Part shown: positions 9,376 through 16,434 of the stretch, piece after piece
Layout of the letters: each line of letters opens with the position of its first letter
Numbering within the stretch: position 1 is the stretch's first letter
Assembly: GCA_023228825.1 (NCBI GenBank)
Contig: JALOAL010000001.1
Coordinates: forward strand, 186,001 to 250,000
Reading direction: 5' to 3'
Origin: Dehalococcoidia bacterium
GTDB lineage: Bacteria; Chloroflexota; Dehalococcoidia; UBA2979
DNA: 64,000 bases
Translations under genes and position numbers: made by a program
Notes under the pieces: model-generated
The model's database searches: none
Seen by the model: only the letters and a program-made list of their open reading frames with translations
What the model was told of the DNA's origin: nothing

Positions 9376-9417
9376 GATGGTGAACCGGAGATGGTGAACC
9401 GACGATGGTGAACCGAG
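9376..9417 (+). repeat. 14-bp tandem repeat, three copies, spanning the acyP start codon
   Basis: Three copies of gatggtgaaccgnn lie head to tail at 9376-9389, 9390-9403 and 9404-9417. Each begins with an ATG, and because 14 is not a multiple of three each ATG is in a different frame. The first two give the six-codon ORF MVNRRW followed by TGA; only the third (9405) opens acyP. A good ribosome site, AAGGAG at 9363-9368, is placed eight bases before the first ATG and not before the acyP ATG. Confidence 0.9.
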
Positions 9418-9695
9418 GCCGCCAGCGCCAGATCGTCGCCCTGGCGAAGGGCCGAGTGCAGGGTGTGGGCTACCGTGCCTTCTGCGCGCAGGAGGCGAGC
9501 CTGCTGGGCGTGGCGGGCTACGCGCGGAACCTCCCGGATGGCCGCGTGGAGGTGCTGGGCGAGGCGGACGAGGGCACGCTGCGGCAGTTCGTCGAACGTC
9601 TGCGCGAAGGCCCGCCCATGTCTCGCGTGGAGGGCGTCACCTTCCGCTGGGAGGATCACACCGGCGACTACGTGGGCTTCGAGGCCATCATCTGA
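9405..9695 (+). CDS. acyP: acylphosphatase
   Basis: A 96-residue enzyme that hydrolyses carboxyl-phosphate bonds. It has the family motif GRVQGVGYRAF with the phosphate-binding Arg, and GYARNLPDGRVEVLGEG-type sequence with the catalytic Asn, close to the canonical ferredoxin-like fold. The start is fixed at 9405 because the only upstream in-frame codon choices end at a TGA at 9381. The ribosome site is 36 bases upstream, ahead of two micro-ORFs made by the 14-bp repeat, so initiation may depend on re-initiation. Confidence 0.92.
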   Translation: MVNRGRQRQIVALAKGRVQGVGYRAFCAQEASLLGVAGYARNLPDGRVEVLGEADEGTLRQFVERLREGPPMSRVEGVTFRWEDHTGDYVGFEAII

Positions 9696-9729
9696 CCGCG
9701 ACTCCTACGCGGGCATCTCACGCCGCGAT

Positions 9730-10275
9730 CTAGCCCCGGCGCCGGAAGCGGCGCATCACCCGTCCGAAGCCAAACCCACGCTCGATGCGCCGCTCCACGC
9801 CCGGTGAGGCAGGAGCCTCGGCTGTCTCGGGGGCAGTGGAGTCGCCGAGCACCTCGCGTTGCACGCGGTCGGCCAGGGGGAGGGCCTGCCCGGGCCCGCC
9901 CTCGGCGAAGGCCGTCGAGAGGTCTTCCGTGGCAACCACGGCAAAGAGGTCTTCCCCGTCCACGCCGTAGGGCTCCGCGCCAGCCGGTCGCACCTCGATC
10001 GCGCGGATGCCGGGCGCGTCGTCGTACCCCTCGGCGAAGACGAGTTGCACGCTGGGATCCACCCACGACACGACGGTGCCGAGGTAGGACGCGGGCACGG
10101 CCCGGTCCAGCGTGGAGCGGCTGCCGGTGCTGAGCGTGATCACCGTGGTGGCCTCACCGCGCTGGACGGCCGAGGCGGTGCGATAGCCCCGCGAGCGCAG
10201 CGACTCCGTGAGCGACGTGATCAGCAGCGACTTGCCCGCCCCGGCGGGACCCACGACTCGCAACAGTTCCGGCAC
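9730..10275 (-). CDS. MobB-like P-loop protein (molybdopterin guanine dinucleotide biosynthesis)
   Basis: A 181-residue protein starting with GTG at 10275, eight bases after GGGAGGTG. It opens with a P-loop, VVGPAGAGKSLLITSL, followed by a helix with RSRGYRTASA. It then has a Walker-B-like segment, LVFAEGYDD, in the position of the MobB LVEGF motif. MobB binds GTP and assists MobA in adding the nucleotide to molybdopterin. The C-terminal 50 residues are Pro/Ala-rich then strongly basic and are not family-typical. moeA lies 0.8 kb away on the same strand, which supports the call. The open frame continues to 10818 but only antisense to the next gene. Confidence 0.75.
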   Translation of the reverse strand: MPELLRVVGPAGAGKSLLITSLTESLRSRGYRTASAVQRGEATTVITLSTGSRSTLDRAVPASYLGTVVSWVDPSVQLVFAEGYDDAPGIRAIEVRPAGAEPYGVDGEDLFAVVATEDLSTAFAEGGPGQALPLADRVQREVLGDSTAPETAEAPASPGVERRIERGFGFGRVMRRFRRRG

Positions 10276-10417
10276 AAGACACCTCCCGGTCGCCCTCGAT
10301 CGTAGGGGGTAGGATGCGCGCCACCGCCGTCTGCGTAATCTCGACCGCCCATCGAGGTGCATCGAGGCGTATCGCGGCGCGACGACTTCAGCGCGATAGA
10401 CCGACCGGGAGGAAACG

Positions 10418-10987
10418 ATGAGCCGGCTCGCCCCACTGAACCTCGACGAGCAGCCACAGGAGGTACGCGACGAATATGACCATCTCGCACGCGCTCGCCC
10501 GCCGCGGCCGGACGGGACCTTCGGTGGCCCGTTCGACACGTGGTTGCGTTCGCCCGAGATGTCCCGTGCGCTCAGGCGCTTCGGCGGCCTGGTCTGGGAG
10601 CGGACCTCGCTGGACCGGGGCATCGTGGAACTGGCGATCTGCGTGGCGGGTCGGTATTGGCAGGCGAACGTGGAGTGGCGCGCGCACGAGCCTCGCGCCG
10701 TGGAGTACGGCATCCCCCAGTCCGTGATGGACGACGTACTCGCTGGCCGTGCGCCCACAACCGACCGCGAGGACATCCTCGCCACGGTCGAGATCTCCGA
10801 GGCGTTGCTGGAGGGCAAGTCGCTCTCGCAGGCCCTCTACGACCGTGGGCTGGCCGTCTTCGGCGAGCGGGGCATGGTGGAACTGGCGGCGACGGTGGGC
10901 TTCTACACCCAGGTCGCGTTCACCCTCCGCATGTTCGAGGTGGAACCGGACGGCGAGCGCATCTTCCCCCGCCCTCCGGAGGCGTAG
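10418..10987 (+). CDS. carboxymuconolactone decarboxylase / AhpD-like family protein
   Basis: A 189-residue all-helical protein with a strong ribosome site (GGGAGG) seven bases before its ATG. The central part (about 50-110) follows the AhpD-like pattern: a helix ending GLVWERTSLDRGIVELAI, then CVAGRYWQANVEWRAHEP where the family usually has CxxC...H, and a second half with ERGMVELAATVGFY. Only the first Cys is present, so classical AhpD disulphide chemistry is unlikely; many members of this family are of unknown substrate. It is divergent from the mobB-like gene. Confidence 0.8.
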   Translation: MSRLAPLNLDEQPQEVRDEYDHLARARPPRPDGTFGGPFDTWLRSPEMSRALRRFGGLVWERTSLDRGIVELAICVAGRYWQANVEWRAHEPRAVEYGIPQSVMDDVLAGRAPTTDREDILATVEISEALLEGKSLSQALYDRGLAVFGERGMVELAATVGFYTQVAFTLRMFEVEPDGERIFPRPPEA

Positions 10988-10998
10988 ACGCGCGGTAG

Positions 10999-11101
10999 CC
11001 CTCGGACGTCCGAGGGGCGCCGAAGTTCCCGGGGCCATGAGGGCGCAGCACGCTGCGCCCTGCCGGGGAGCGGAGGGAGAAGCGGAGGGAGAAGCGGAGG
11101 G
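10999..11101. repeat. two palindromes and a 12-bp tandem repeat between convergent genes
   Basis: Between the convergent AhpD-like gene and moeA lie an 18-bp perfect palindrome (ccctcggacgtccgaggg, 10999-11016) and the hairpin gggcgcagcacgctgcgccc (11041-11060, stems of eight). After these comes a 12-bp unit agcggagggaga repeated 2.7 times (11069-11101). The hairpins are placed where a bidirectional terminator would be expected, but there is no U-run. The 20-base hairpin recurs exactly at 40622-40641. Confidence 0.7.
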
Positions 11102-11110
11102 TCGCGGGCG

Positions 11111-12502
11111 TCAGCGGGCGGGTGGAGGGATCGGGGTCTCGCGGTCCACGAGGATGACCTCGCACTCCTCGCCGGGTTCGATGGCGGGGACGTCTTCCGG
11201 GCAGATGGCGTAGGCGTTGGCCAGGGACATGCTCGTCAGCACGCCGGAGCCCTGGGGGCCGGTGAGGCGCACCTGCCAGCGGCCGTCCTCGCGTTCCTCC
11301 GCCACGCCGCGCGCATAGAAGCGGCGGCCGTCGCTGTTGACGATGCGGTCGAGCGCGACCGCGCGCACGGAGGGGCGCCGCCACGCCTCGGGATTGGCCT
11401 GCAGGCGGCCGAGCATCTTGAACATGGCGGCACGGCCGAAGAGTTCGAACGTGACCATGGCACTGACGGGGTTGCCGGGCAGCCCCAGATGCGGCACCAC
11501 CCGCCCGTCCGAGGTGGAGAACGCGCCGAAGGCGAGCGGCTTGCCGGGCTTCATGCGGATCGTCCAGAAGCCAACCTCGCCCTCCTGCGCCAGCACCGTC
11601 TTCACCACGTCGAAGTCGCCGCGGGAGACGCCGGCGCTGGTGACCAGCAGGTCGGCGCGCGCCAGCCCCTCGTGGATGCGGGCAGTGAGGGCCTCCACCG
11701 TGTCCAGGGCGACATCGAGAATGACGGGCTCGCCGCCGAACGCGCGGACCTGGCTGGCGAGCGAGAAGGCGTTGGCGTCATAGATCTTGCCGGGCTGCAT
11801 CGGCTCGCCGGGTCGCAGCAGTTCGTCGCCGGTGGAGAGGATGGCCACCACGGGGCGGCGGTGGCAGCGCACCGAGGCGAGCCCGAGCGACGCGAGGACA
11901 CCCACCTGCGCGGGGCCTACGACCGTGCCGGCCGGCAGCACCAGTTCGCCCTGCCGCACGTCCTCCCCGGCGCGGCGGATGTTCGCGCCCGCCCGCGCCT
12001 CCACGTCGATGCGCACCTCGTCACGAGGGCGCTCCTGCCAGGCGCCAGGGTCGCGGGCCGCCTCGCGCGTGGCCCAGTCGTACTCGTCCGTCTCCTCGAA
12101 GGGGACGATGCTGTCGGCGCCGTCCGGGATGGGGGCGCCCGTCATGATGCGCACGGCCTCACCCGGCGCGACCGTGCCCGGGAAGACGCTGCCCGCCGCC
12201 AGATAGCCGATGACGCGCAGGCTGCGAGGCGACTCGTAGGTCGCGCCCACGGTGTCCTCCGTGCGCACGGCGTAGCCGTCCATCCCCGTGTTCGGTAGCG
12301 GCGGAATGTCGAGGTGCGAGCGGACGTCCTCCGCCAGCATCAGGCCCAGCGCCTCCATCAGCGGCACGTCCGCCGCCGGCAGCACCTCGAAACGTTCGAG
12401 GATCCTCGAACGGGCGTCCTCCACGGAGATCATGTCGGCGGGGAGGATGCTGCGGGTGCCGGTGGTGGTGGCGGAGTAGGTCTGCTCGTGTTCGTGCGCC
12501 AT
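11111..12502 (-). CDS. moeA: molybdopterin molybdotransferase MoeA
   Basis: A 463-residue protein that inserts molybdate into adenylylated molybdopterin. The domain order is as expected. The N-terminal MoeA part has PNTGMDGYAVR and an EAVRIMTGAPIPDGADSIVP block. The MoCF/MogA-like domain has STGDELLRPGEP, TSAGVSRGDFDVVK and GLPGNPVSAMVTFE. A C-terminal domain IV ends in PAIEPGEECEVILVD. The ATG at 12502 was preferred; an upstream in-frame start at 12556 and a later ATG nearer the conserved MISVEDA are alternatives, none with a strong ribosome site. Confidence 0.95.
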   Translation of the reverse strand: MAHEHEQTYSATTTGTRSILPADMISVEDARSRILERFEVLPAADVPLMEALGLMLAEDVRSHLDIPPLPNTGMDGYAVRTEDTVGATYESPRSLRVIGYLAAGSVFPGTVAPGEAVRIMTGAPIPDGADSIVPFEETDEYDWATREAARDPGAWQERPRDEVRIDVEARAGANIRRAGEDVRQGELVLPAGTVVGPAQVGVLASLGLASVRCHRRPVVAILSTGDELLRPGEPMQPGKIYDANAFSLASQVRAFGGEPVILDVALDTVEALTARIHEGLARADLLVTSAGVSRGDFDVVKTVLAQEGEVGFWTIRMKPGKPLAFGAFSTSDGRVVPHLGLPGNPVSAMVTFELFGRAAMFKMLGRLQANPEAWRRPSVRAVALDRIVNSDGRRFYARGVAEEREDGRWQVRLTGPQGSGVLTSMSLANAYAICPEDVPAIEPGEECEVILVDRETPIPPPAR

Positions 12503-12609
12503 GCGCGCCAGTCTACCGCGTGTTGCCCCGCCGGACAGGACGTCATGTCCCCGCAACCGAACGTCCGAGGCCCCTCGTGCGTTCTGGAGGTAGCGCCCTC
12601 CCCAGGGAA

Positions 12610-12939
12610 GTGAGAGAGCCTGTGGTCGCCCGCCAGGTCCCCGAGCGGACAGACGACGTCGCCGCTACCGCCACCCCCGCCACGACTGCCACCCCCGCCA
12701 TGACTGCGACGACGGGCAGCGCCGGACGTCCCGGCACGCCGCGCAACGTCGAGGCGTACACGCCGCACCGCCTGCCGGCCACCAGCGCCGCTGACCTCCA
12801 CGACCCACGCGCCGAGGGCTTCGCGCTGCTGGACCGCATCCAGGCGCTCCGCCACGAGCAGCCCGCCGAGTGGTCCGGTGACCTGGACGCGATCGAATCC
12901 CTCGTCTGGCGCCTGCTCTTCCTGGACCACCAGGACTAG
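12610..12939 (+). CDS. small hypothetical protein
   Basis: I do not recognise it. If it starts at the GTG at 12610 it is 109 residues. An N-terminal Ala/Thr/Pro-rich part contains an 18-bp tandem duplication (12670-12705, giving ATPATTATPAMT). The C terminus is ordered-looking: EGFALLDRIQALRHEQPAEW followed by a helix rich in Leu and acidic residues. Start choice is uncertain (12520 and 12622 are also possible). It is divergent from moeA. Confidence 0.45.
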   Translation: MREPVVARQVPERTDDVAATATPATTATPAMTATTGSAGRPGTPRNVEAYTPHRLPATSAADLHDPRAEGFALLDRIQALRHEQPAEWSGDLDAIESLVWRLLFLDHQD

Positions 12940-12967
12940 CCCATCCCTGGCGGCAGACCTTCCGGCC

Positions 12968-13110
12968 CCCTCTCCTTTCCTACGGAAGGAGAGGGTTGGG
13001 GTGGGGGCATGCTTTCGAGGCACCTCGAACCCCCGGTTGCCCGCGCGCCCTTCGACAGGCTCAGGCAGATTGCGGAGCGCTCCGCTTCTGTCCCCCCCTC
13101 TTGAGGGGGG
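12968..13110. repeat. mosaic of three short intergenic palindromic repeats
   Basis: This non-coding spacer contains, in order, three elements. (1) A hairpin with arms ccctctcctttcc / ggaaggagaggg (12968-12995), continued by a G-rich ggttggggtgggggc. (2) The sequence cccttcgacaggctcagg (13048-13065), followed by the 14-bp palindrome gcggagcgctccgc (13072-13085). (3) An arm pair ccccccctc/gagggggg around TT (13093-13110). Such units resemble dispersed REP-like intergenic elements seen in many bacteria. No coding sequence is supported here. Confidence 0.6.
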
Positions 13111-13168
13111 AGGGCGAGGGAGGGGGTGGCGCCGGGCGAAGCCCAGCCCTCCGGCCCCGAGAGCCCGC

Positions 13169-13429
13169 TTACCCCAGGTTCACCGCCAGGCAGGTCGTGG
13201 TGCGCTGCACCCCCGGCGTGGACGCGATCTCCGAGGTAATCGTCCGCCCCAGTGCGTCCAGGTCCTCCGCCTCGACCTGCACGATGACGTCGAACGGGCC
13301 CGTGACCGTGTCCACCGCCGTCACGCGCCCCTCGCCCGCGCCGGCCCCGCCGCCGATGCGCCGGATGTGCTCCGACACCGTCAGCGTGCGTCCCACCTCG
13401 GTCTCCACCAGGACGAAGCCTCGGATCAT
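13169..13429 (-). CDS. stand-alone Lrp/AsnC ligand-binding (RAM) domain protein
   Basis: An 86-residue protein made only of the Lrp effector domain: FVLVETEVGRTLTVSEHIRR, then VTAVDTVTGPFDVIVQVEAEDLDALG, ending in the typical PGVQRTTTCLAVN strand. There is no helix-turn-helix, so it cannot bind DNA as Lrp does. Such proteins are thought to bind small ligands or to form mixed oligomers with full-length Lrp. The ATG at 13429 has GAGGAGGAG upstream. The upstream neighbour on the other strand is a truncated gene. Confidence 0.85.
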   Translation of the reverse strand: MIRGFVLVETEVGRTLTVSEHIRRIGGGAGAGEGRVTAVDTVTGPFDVIVQVEAEDLDALGRTITSEIASTPGVQRTTTCLAVNLG

Positions 13430-13510
13430 GGTGCGCTCCTCCTCGGACTGCTGCTTTCGCCGGGAGGGGAGCATACTCGACGCCCCGAGGCGCCACGGGG
13501 GCGGACAGCC

Positions 13511-13885
13511 GGGTACCAGGAGGTCATGCAGTACGGGATGATCTCGTACGTGGTGCCGCTCTCGCGCTTCCCGGACACCTACAACAAGCAGCCACTGGCC
13601 CTCGCGTCCCTCGCCTCGCAGAAGAACGACAAGGCCCTCTACCTGAACAACGTCTACGGCGACGACTCGCAGGAGGCGTGGTTCAAGGAGGCGTACCGGG
13701 CGACGGGGAAGCGCCTGGACATGGGCAAGTCCTGCGTCCGCTTCCGCCACCTGGAGGACCTCCCGCTGGAGGTGGTGGGGGAAGCCATCGAACGGACGCC
13801 CGTGGAGGACTTTGTGGCGCGCTATGCGGCGGGGAGGGGTAGCGACGCCGCGTCGTTGAGGATCAATTCCGTTCGCGTGCGGTAG
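13511..13885 (+). pseudogene. 5'-truncated DUF1801 (YdhG-like) gene
   Basis: From GYQEVMQYGMISY onward the frame matches the DUF1801 family (YdhG-like) to the end: PDTYNKQPLALASLASQKND, LYLNNVYGD, and GKRLDMGKSCVRFRHLEDL. The family's usual N-terminal 30-40 residues are missing. Sequence before 13511 is unlike them and runs into the divergent RAM-domain gene. An ATG at 13526 could still start a 119-residue product, but the fold would be incomplete. The 3' end runs into the low-GC AAA gene three bases later. It is probably a remnant cut at its 5' end by a rearrangement. Confidence 0.65.
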
Positions 13886-13888
13886 AAT

Positions 13889-15133
13889 GTGCTCGTGAAT
13901 CAGACGCAAATGACGTTGGACGAGTACGACCGCAGAAGGCGTCTCTTGGAGGATGCCTTTAGTCCGTTCGCTCCGGTAAGTGAAGCCGAGGTGTTTCACG
14001 GTCGTTCTGAGCAACGGCGGCTGGTAGTAGAAGCGATCCGGACGGTCGGTCGGCATGTCGTCATCTACGGCGAGCGAGGGGTTGGTAAAACCTCACTGGC
14101 CAACGTTCTGCGCCCGTGGCTGGGCCAAGCGATAGCCGTTGCCCACGTTAGCGCAACAGCTGGCGACACCTTCGAGACCCTGATTCGACGGGCGTTCGCC
14201 TCCTACCAGCTGACATTGCCGCTGCCCGCTGTGGGCTTCGTGCGTCAGCAGACTGAAGTTCAGTACGCCTTGGCGGCTGCTCTACCGGGCGAGAGCCCGC
14301 TGCTCCCCGATCAGGTCGCTCGGACGCTTGCGAACTTCAACTATGACCTGGTCGTCGTGGTTGACGAGTTCGACCGCCTCCCCACAGAGCAAGTACCGGC
14401 CTTCGCAGACTTTATTAAGTCTCTTTCTGACGACCGGTCTGGATCGACTGTCGTGATTGTCGGTGTTGCAGAATCGGTCAATCAATTGGTAGGCGAACAT
14501 GGATCGATTGTCCGCAACCTCATGCAAATTCATATGCCGCGGATGTCGGAGGACGAACTCACCGAGATCGTCGATACCGGGTTTACAGCAGCTGACTGCA
14601 CCAGCACAAGTCGAGTGATGAGCAGAATCGTGCGGTCGTGTCACGGCTTCCCGCATTACGCTCATCTGATCGCACAGTACACGGGCTTAGCGGCGTTAAA
14701 CGAGGCGAAGCAAAAGGGACAAGCAATCGACGGGACGCTCGAGATCACCGAGCAGCACGTCGTTGGAGGAATGGATCGGGCCGTCCAGACCGCCGATCAG
14801 ACGCACCGCGAGGCGTACCATCGGGCGGTCCAAGGTGGGGATGCTTCTCTGTGGGTACCGGTAGTGGTCGCATGTGCCTTGGCGTCGGCGGATGACCGTG
14901 GCTTCTTTAATTCCCGGGCAGTTCTACAGGCGTTGCAGCAGATACGCGGCCAAGAGGTCGTCCAACAGACTTTTGCCTACCATCTGGGCGAGCTGATCGC
15001 GGAAAAGCGGGGGCCACTCCTCGAACGCACTGGTCCTGAGAAGCGCTACCTCTACCGCTTTGTTGATCCCTTCATGCGGCCCTATATCATCATGCGGGCA
15101 CAGGCCGAGCGGGTGGCTGACGGTCTCGCCTAA
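13889..15133 (+). CDS. AAA-family ATPase, low GC, probably acquired
   Basis: About 414 residues. There is a Walker A, GERGVGKTS, at about 66-74 and a Walker B, VVVVDEFDR, at about 160-168, then a sensor-like VVIVGVAES and an arginine-rich SRIVRSCHGFPHYAHLIAQY. This is the ORC1/AAA_16/AAA_22-like arrangement found in stand-alone ATPases of plasmids, defence loci and archaeal-type ATPases. The C-terminal third looks like a winged-helix region (FFNSRAVLQALQQIRG, ERTGPEKRYLYRFVD). Base and codon use differ plainly from all neighbours (many A/T-ending codons, roughly 55-58 % GC). Starts GTG 13889, GTG 13895 or ATG 13910 are possible. No partner gene is adjacent. The function is unknown. Confidence 0.8.
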   Translation: MLVNQTQMTLDEYDRRRRLLEDAFSPFAPVSEAEVFHGRSEQRRLVVEAIRTVGRHVVIYGERGVGKTSLANVLRPWLGQAIAVAHVSATAGDTFETLIRRAFASYQLTLPLPAVGFVRQQTEVQYALAAALPGESPLLPDQVARTLANFNYDLVVVVDEFDRLPTEQVPAFADFIKSLSDDRSGSTVVIVGVAESVNQLVGEHGSIVRNLMQIHMPRMSEDELTEIVDTGFTAADCTSTSRVMSRIVRSCHGFPHYAHLIAQYTGLAALNEAKQKGQAIDGTLEITEQHVVGGMDRAVQTADQTHREAYHRAVQGGDASLWVPVVVACALASADDRGFFNSRAVLQALQQIRGQEVVQQTFAYHLGELIAEKRGPLLERTGPEKRYLYRFVDPFMRPYIIMRAQAERVADGLA

Positions 15134-15159
15134 CTCTCCCTCCCCATACAATCCCCACC

Positions 15160-16209
15160 ATGACCTCCACCACTGACCGCATCGCCGAGATTGAGCGCGA
15201 CGCCCTGGCGGCGCTCGCCAGTGCCGAGGATGACGCCAGCATCGAGGCGTGGCGGACGCGGGTGCTGGGGCGGTCGGGGGAGTTGACGGGCGTGCTGCGC
15301 GGCATCGGCGGGCTGGAGGCCGAGGAGCGCAAGGCCGTGGGCGCCGAGGCGAACCGCGCCAAGCAGGTGCTGGAGGCAGCCCTCGAAGCGCGGCGCGAGG
15401 CGGTCCGGCGCGCGGCGCTGGCCTCGGCGGAGGCGGACGCCCTCGACGTGACGCTGCCGGGCCGGCCAGTGGGCATCGGCCGGCTGCACCCGGTCACGCA
15501 GGTGCGCCGCAAGATCCTGGACGTCTTCGAGCGCCTGGGCTTCCAGGTCATCGAGGGCCCCGAGGTGGAACTGGACGAGTACAACTTCGGCGCGCTGCGC
15601 ATCCCGGAACACCACCCCGCGCGCGACATGTGGGACACGTTCTGGTTCGACGAGGAGGTGGACGGCAAGACGCCGCTCCTCCTGCGTACGCACACCAGCC
15701 CCATGCAGATCCGCCACATGCAGTCCCACGAGCCGCCCATCCGCGTGGCCGTCCCCGGCAAGTGCTACCGCTACGAGGCCACGGACGCCACGCACGAGTG
15801 GATGCTGGAGCAGGTGGAACTGCTCGCCATTGACGAGGGCATCTCCATGGCGAACCTGAAGGGGACCCTGGAGGAGTGGGCGCGCCAGATGTTCGGCCCC
15901 GGCCGCAAGGTGATGCTACGCAACTCCTACTTCCCGTTCGTGGAGCCGGGCGTGGAGGTGGCGGTCGACTGCTTCGCCTGCCCGGGCGACGACCCGGCGT
16001 GCTCGGTATGTCGAGGCTCAGGCTGGCTGGAGATGATGGGCGCGGGCATGGTGCACCCGGAGATCATCGAGGCTGCGGGCTACGACCCGGAGCGGTACAC
16101 GGGCTTCGCCGCCGGCATGGGCGTGGAGCGCGTGGCCATGGTGATGCTGGGCGTCTCCGACATCCGCGACTTCCACGCGAACGACCCTCGCTTCCTCGCC
16201 CAGTTCTGA
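15160..16209 (+). CDS. pheS: phenylalanyl-tRNA synthetase alpha subunit
   Basis: A 349-residue catalytic subunit of the alpha2-beta2 enzyme. An N-terminal coiled-coil tRNA-binding arm (1-90) is followed by the class II core: HPVTQVRRKILDVFERLGF, RTHTSPMQIRHM (motif-1 region), CYRYEATDATHEWMLEQVE (motif 2), and GFAAGMGVERVAMVMLGV (motif 3). A four-Cys loop (CFACPGDDPACSVCRGSG) is present, as in many PheS. The usual partner pheT is not downstream; it lies 7 kb away on the same strand. Confidence 0.97.
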   Translation: MTSTTDRIAEIERDALAALASAEDDASIEAWRTRVLGRSGELTGVLRGIGGLEAEERKAVGAEANRAKQVLEAALEARREAVRRAALASAEADALDVTLPGRPVGIGRLHPVTQVRRKILDVFERLGFQVIEGPEVELDEYNFGALRIPEHHPARDMWDTFWFDEEVDGKTPLLLRTHTSPMQIRHMQSHEPPIRVAVPGKCYRYEATDATHEWMLEQVELLAIDEGISMANLKGTLEEWARQMFGPGRKVMLRNSYFPFVEPGVEVAVDCFACPGDDPACSVCRGSGWLEMMGAGMVHPEIIEAAGYDPERYTGFAAGMGVERVAMVMLGVSDIRDFHANDPRFLAQF

Positions 16210-16276
16210 TCTGACCCCTTCGCCCTGCACAGGGTGTCCCCGTGTGTCCGACTCCGGTCGAACGGAGGGGGCTCTG

Positions 16277-16327
16277 CCTCTGCGAAACCCGGGCCTCTGC
16301 GAAACCCGGGCCTCTGCGAGACCCTGA
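16277..16327 (+). repeat. 17-bp tandem repeat, three copies, upstream of the thiolase gene
   Basis: The unit cctctgcgaaacccggg occurs twice exactly (16277-16293, 16294-16310) and a third time with changes (16311-16327). It sits in the 225-bp non-coding gap between pheS and the thiolase gene, about 110 bp before the thiolase start. An AT-richer stretch follows (16326-16370) that could hold the promoter (TAGGAT at 16365-16370), but no clear -35 is seen. Confidence 0.85.
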
Positions 16328-16434
16328 AATTACGTGCGAATACTGGCGTATCGGTGTCCTGCGTTAGGATGCCGGAGGAGCCTCGAGACCCCTCGATGTG
16401 TGGGGGTGGGGGCCGGGGCTGGAGGAGGATGAGG

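Noticed and set aside
10276..10818. Extension of the mobB-like frame to 10818
   Set aside because: It is antisense to the AhpD-like gene; the P-loop and a good ribosome site fix the start at 10275.
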